The notes beneath the pieces are model-generated. The model had not been told where the DNA came from. It ran no database searches and saw nothing but the letters and a program-made list of their open reading frames with translations. Of a stretch of 8,164 nucleotides of DNA, positions 6,351-8,164 are shown piece by piece. Position 1 is the first letter of the stretch; each line of letters begins with the position of its first letter. The stretch is from Verrucomicrobia bacterium UBA6775 (GTDB lineage: Bacteria > Verrucomicrobiota > Verrucomicrobiia > Limisphaerales > UBA1096), in assembly GCA_002453165.1 (NCBI GenBank), contig DKGH01000207.1, forward strand, positions 1-8,164. Direction: 5' to 3'. The position numbers and the translations under genes are program-made.

Positions 6351-6453
6351 ACAAGTTGCCTGCCCGGATTCGGATGGTCAATCTCCGGCTCGCCCGGACG
6401 ATTCCGACTGGTGAGACGCCTTTGTTTAGGGTAGCGTGGCGGCCGTCTTACCG
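6351..6453. promoter_or_regulatory. Divergent intergenic region
   Basis: This gap of about 100 bases separates the minus-strand pair from the beta-propeller gene, so promoters for both directions should lie here. I could not identify convincing -35/-10 boxes. A direct repeat GCCCGGA occurs at 6362 and 6392, 30 bases apart; it may be chance in GC-rich DNA. Confidence 0.35.
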
Positions 6454-7710
6454 ATGTCTCGACTACCGTTTGTTGTCCTGTTTTTTTCGATGCTGACTGT
6501 TGCCCCGCTTGGGGCGGACGTCACCTGGCCCGGCTGGCTCGGGCCGAAGCGAGATGGCTGGGTGCCGCATTTTGAGCCACCGGCCAAGTGGCCCAGCGAA
6601 CTCAAACGCGGCTGGACTGCCAAGGTGGGCGACGGCTACGGCACCACCGCCGTTTCAGGTGACCGGCTTTATGTGCACGCCCGCCAAAAGAGTGATGAAG
6701 TCGTCTGGTGTCTCGACCTGAACGACGGCAAACCGAAGTGGCGCAATCGCTACGCCGAACCGTTCAAGGAGGGCGGCGGCGGCGAGCCCCACGGCAAGGG
6801 CCCCAAGGCCAACCCCACGCTGGCTGATGGCCGATTGTTTACGCTGAGCATCACCGGCGTCCTCACGGCTTGGGATGCCGATACCGGCGCGATGCTTTGG
6901 CGCGTGGATCACCGCTCCAAGTTCGGCAAACGCCCGCACCCCTACTGGGGTGCCACCACGTCACCGCTCGTAGTCGACAACCGCGTGTACCTCCATTTCG
7001 GGGATGACGAAAAGGGCTTCCTCTCGGCGATGGACGTCGAAACCGGCAGGGAAATCTGGCGCAACGGCAAAGACGGCGCAGCCTACTCGTCACCGCTGTA
7101 CGCCGAGATCGAGGGGGTGCGGCAGATTGTCGAGTGGAACCACGAGGATTTACTTGGAGTCGAGCTGGAGACCGGGCGCACACTTTGGAAATATCACCTG
7201 CCCCACCGCGGCACGAACCAGAACATGCCCACCCCGTCGATTCATGACGGGGACATTCTTGTCGGCGGGGAAAAGCGCGGCATTCGCAGCATCCACCCCC
7301 ATCTCAGGGAAAACAAGTGGGCCGTCACGGAAAAGTGGCATCAAACCCGGGCCGCACTGAACATGAGCACGGCGGTGATCAATGACAACCGGCTGTACGG
7401 CTTTTCCCACTACGGCTTGGGGGAGATGTTTTGCATCGACACCACCAACGGCAAGATTCTCTGGAAAGGCCCGGGGCGCACCGGGGACAACGTCACCTTT
7501 CTGTCCATCCCCGGCCACGTGTTGGCGCTGATAGACGATGGAGAGTTGCAGGTGCTAAAAGCCGATGGTGCCGAAACGGAAATTCTGGCCAAGTACAAGG
7601 TTGCCGACAACCCAACATGGGCGGCTCCTGTGCTTCTCAAGGATCAACTCTTGATCAAGGATAGGGATTCCCTGACCTTGTGGCGTTTCAGTGACACGAA
7701 GAAAAAATAG
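6454..7710 (+). CDS. Secreted PQQ-like beta-propeller repeat protein
   Basis: This 418-residue protein has a signal peptide, MSRLPFVVLFFSMLTVAPLGA, with probable cleavage before DVTW. The mature N-terminus WPGWLGPKRDGW matches the opening tryptophan/RDG motif of PQQ-like WD/BamB-type propellers in PVC bacteria. At least five blade motifs are visible: WCLDLNDGKPKWR (85-97), TAWDADTGAMLWR (138-150), SAMDVETGREIWR (191-203), LGVELETGRTLWK (234-246) and FCIDTTNGKILWK (326-338). The family includes both quinoprotein dehydrogenases and non-catalytic scaffold propellers. There is no cytochrome domain and the protein is shorter than typical quinoprotein alcohol dehydrogenases, so a non-catalytic or unknown role is more likely. 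I chose ATG 6454. An in-frame GTG at 6436 with AGGG four bases upstream would add MAAVLP and cannot be excluded. The gene lies 14 bases before the lipoprotein gene and is probably cotranscribed with it. Confidence 0.9.
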   Translation: MSRLPFVVLFFSMLTVAPLGADVTWPGWLGPKRDGWVPHFEPPAKWPSELKRGWTAKVGDGYGTTAVSGDRLYVHARQKSDEVVWCLDLNDGKPKWRNRYAEPFKEGGGGEPHGKGPKANPTLADGRLFTLSITGVLTAWDADTGAMLWRVDHRSKFGKRPHPYWGATTSPLVVDNRVYLHFGDDEKGFLSAMDVETGREIWRNGKDGAAYSSPLYAEIEGVRQIVEWNHEDLLGVELETGRTLWKYHLPHRGTNQNMPTPSIHDGDILVGGEKRGIRSIHPHLRENKWAVTEKWHQTRAALNMSTAVINDNRLYGFSHYGLGEMFCIDTTNGKILWKGPGRTGDNVTFLSIPGHVLALIDDGELQVLKADGAETEILAKYKVADNPTWAAPVLLKDQLLIKDRDSLTLWRFSDTKKK

Positions 7711-7724
7711 CCAAACGCTACCAA

Positions 7725-8164
7725 ATGAAAATCAATTGGAACCCCCTCTCGTTCGCCATCGCTGCCGCTCTTGGCTTGGTCGGCTGCGGTGAATCTCAAA
7801 CGACACAACCGACCACTCCACCCGCCACAGCGGAGATCGTTAAAGCACCTGACGTATCGGAATCCAAGCCCGAACCAACCAACGCGCCGCCACCTGTCAT
7901 TGAGGAGAAGAAGCCGGGTCCGATGGTGGGCGTTTATGAGGCGAGCATGCTGAGCCCGGGCGCGAACCAGTCGCAGCCGCTGAACCTGGAATTGAAGGAG
8001 GACAACCAGTTCACCGCCTATCCCCAAAACGAGGCAAACAACAAGCTACACGGAACCTGGAAGATCGACGGCACACTCCTTGTCTGCACAGGCAGCACTG
8101 AGGGCACCAAGCAAAAGATGACCCTTAAAATCGATGCCAAGACGTTGCACCTCCTCTCCATCGA
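7725..8164 (+). CDS. Putative lipoprotein, 3' partial
   Basis: The frame is open from ATG 7725 to the window end (146 codons) with no stop, so the gene is cut by the edge. The N-terminus MKINWNPLSFAIAAALGLVGC is a lipoprotein signal peptide with lipobox LVGC and lipid-bearing Cys21. A Pro/Thr/Glu-rich linker of about 50 residues follows (TTQPTTPPATAE onward, to EEKKPGP). A small globular domain then begins at MVGVYEASML and continues through NLELKEDNQFTAYPQ, HGTWKIDGTLLVCTG and KMTLKIDAKTLHLLSI. The pattern 'extract/GxY - L-x-L-x-x-(D/N) - G-x-W - x-I-x-(D/G)' resembles small beta-barrel lipoprotein domains of the NlpE/lipocalin-like kind, but I cannot name the family. It starts 14 bases after the beta-propeller gene without a visible Shine-Dalgarno. 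It is probably anchored in a cell-envelope membrane. Confidence 0.8.
   Translation, partial: MKINWNPLSFAIAAALGLVGCGESQTTQPTTPPATAEIVKAPDVSESKPEPTNAPPPVIEEKKPGPMVGVYEASMLSPGANQSQPLNLELKEDNQFTAYPQNEANNKLHGTWKIDGTLLVCTGSTEGTKQKMTLKIDAKTLHLLSI

Overview
The window is GC-rich, gene-dense bacterial DNA. It reads like a member of the PVC superphylum, most likely Verrucomicrobiota, with Planctomycetota as the alternative. The main reasons are a HEAT-repeat protein carrying the Pirellula/Verrucomicrobium-type CxxCH heme domain, a lamin-tail/CotH/chitobiase-C-type exported protein, a secreted EF-hand protein and a PQQ-like beta-propeller protein. These are typical of the large secretomes of those phyla. 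The assignment rests on protein families only; no rRNA or other phylogenetic marker is present.

Layout: (1) 2-1759 (+), the 3' part of a large cytochrome c/HEAT protein that starts before the window. (2) 1840-2538 (+), a secreted protein with four EF-hand loops. It overlaps by four bases (3) 2535-5009 (+), an exported LTD - chitobiase-C-like - CotH kinase-like - chitobiase-C-like protein. (4) A 22-base convergent gap (5010-5031) mostly filled by one perfect palindrome. (5) 6003-5032 (-), a nitrilase-superfamily C-N hydrolase, preceded five bases upstream by (6) 6350-6009 (-), an unrecognised 113-residue protein with a non-ATG start. (7) A divergent gap of about 100 bases. (8) 6454-7710 (+), a secreted PQQ-like beta-propeller protein, followed after 14 bases by (9) 7725 to the window end (+), a lipoprotein cut by the edge. 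No tRNA, rRNA, CRISPR array, transposase or phage gene was seen, and no gene-free stretch exceeds about 105 bases.

Five of the seven proteins are probably exported: EF-hand, LTD-CotH, beta-propeller, lipoprotein and probably the cytochrome protein, whose N-terminus is not visible. The EF-hand and LTD-CotH genes look translationally coupled, so they may act together outside the cytoplasm. The hydrolase and its small partner form a separate minus-strand unit.

The most unusual signal is a short palindrome, CGCTTGGCCAAGCG. It occurs four times perfectly and several more times as variants or half-sites, both inside genes and between them. By chance well under 0.001 perfect copies would be expected in this length. 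It appears to grow in 12-base (four-codon) steps, so inside genes it adds in-frame LGQA or RLAK peptides. One copy encodes the predicted signal-peptidase site of the LTD-CotH protein. What the repeat does is unknown.
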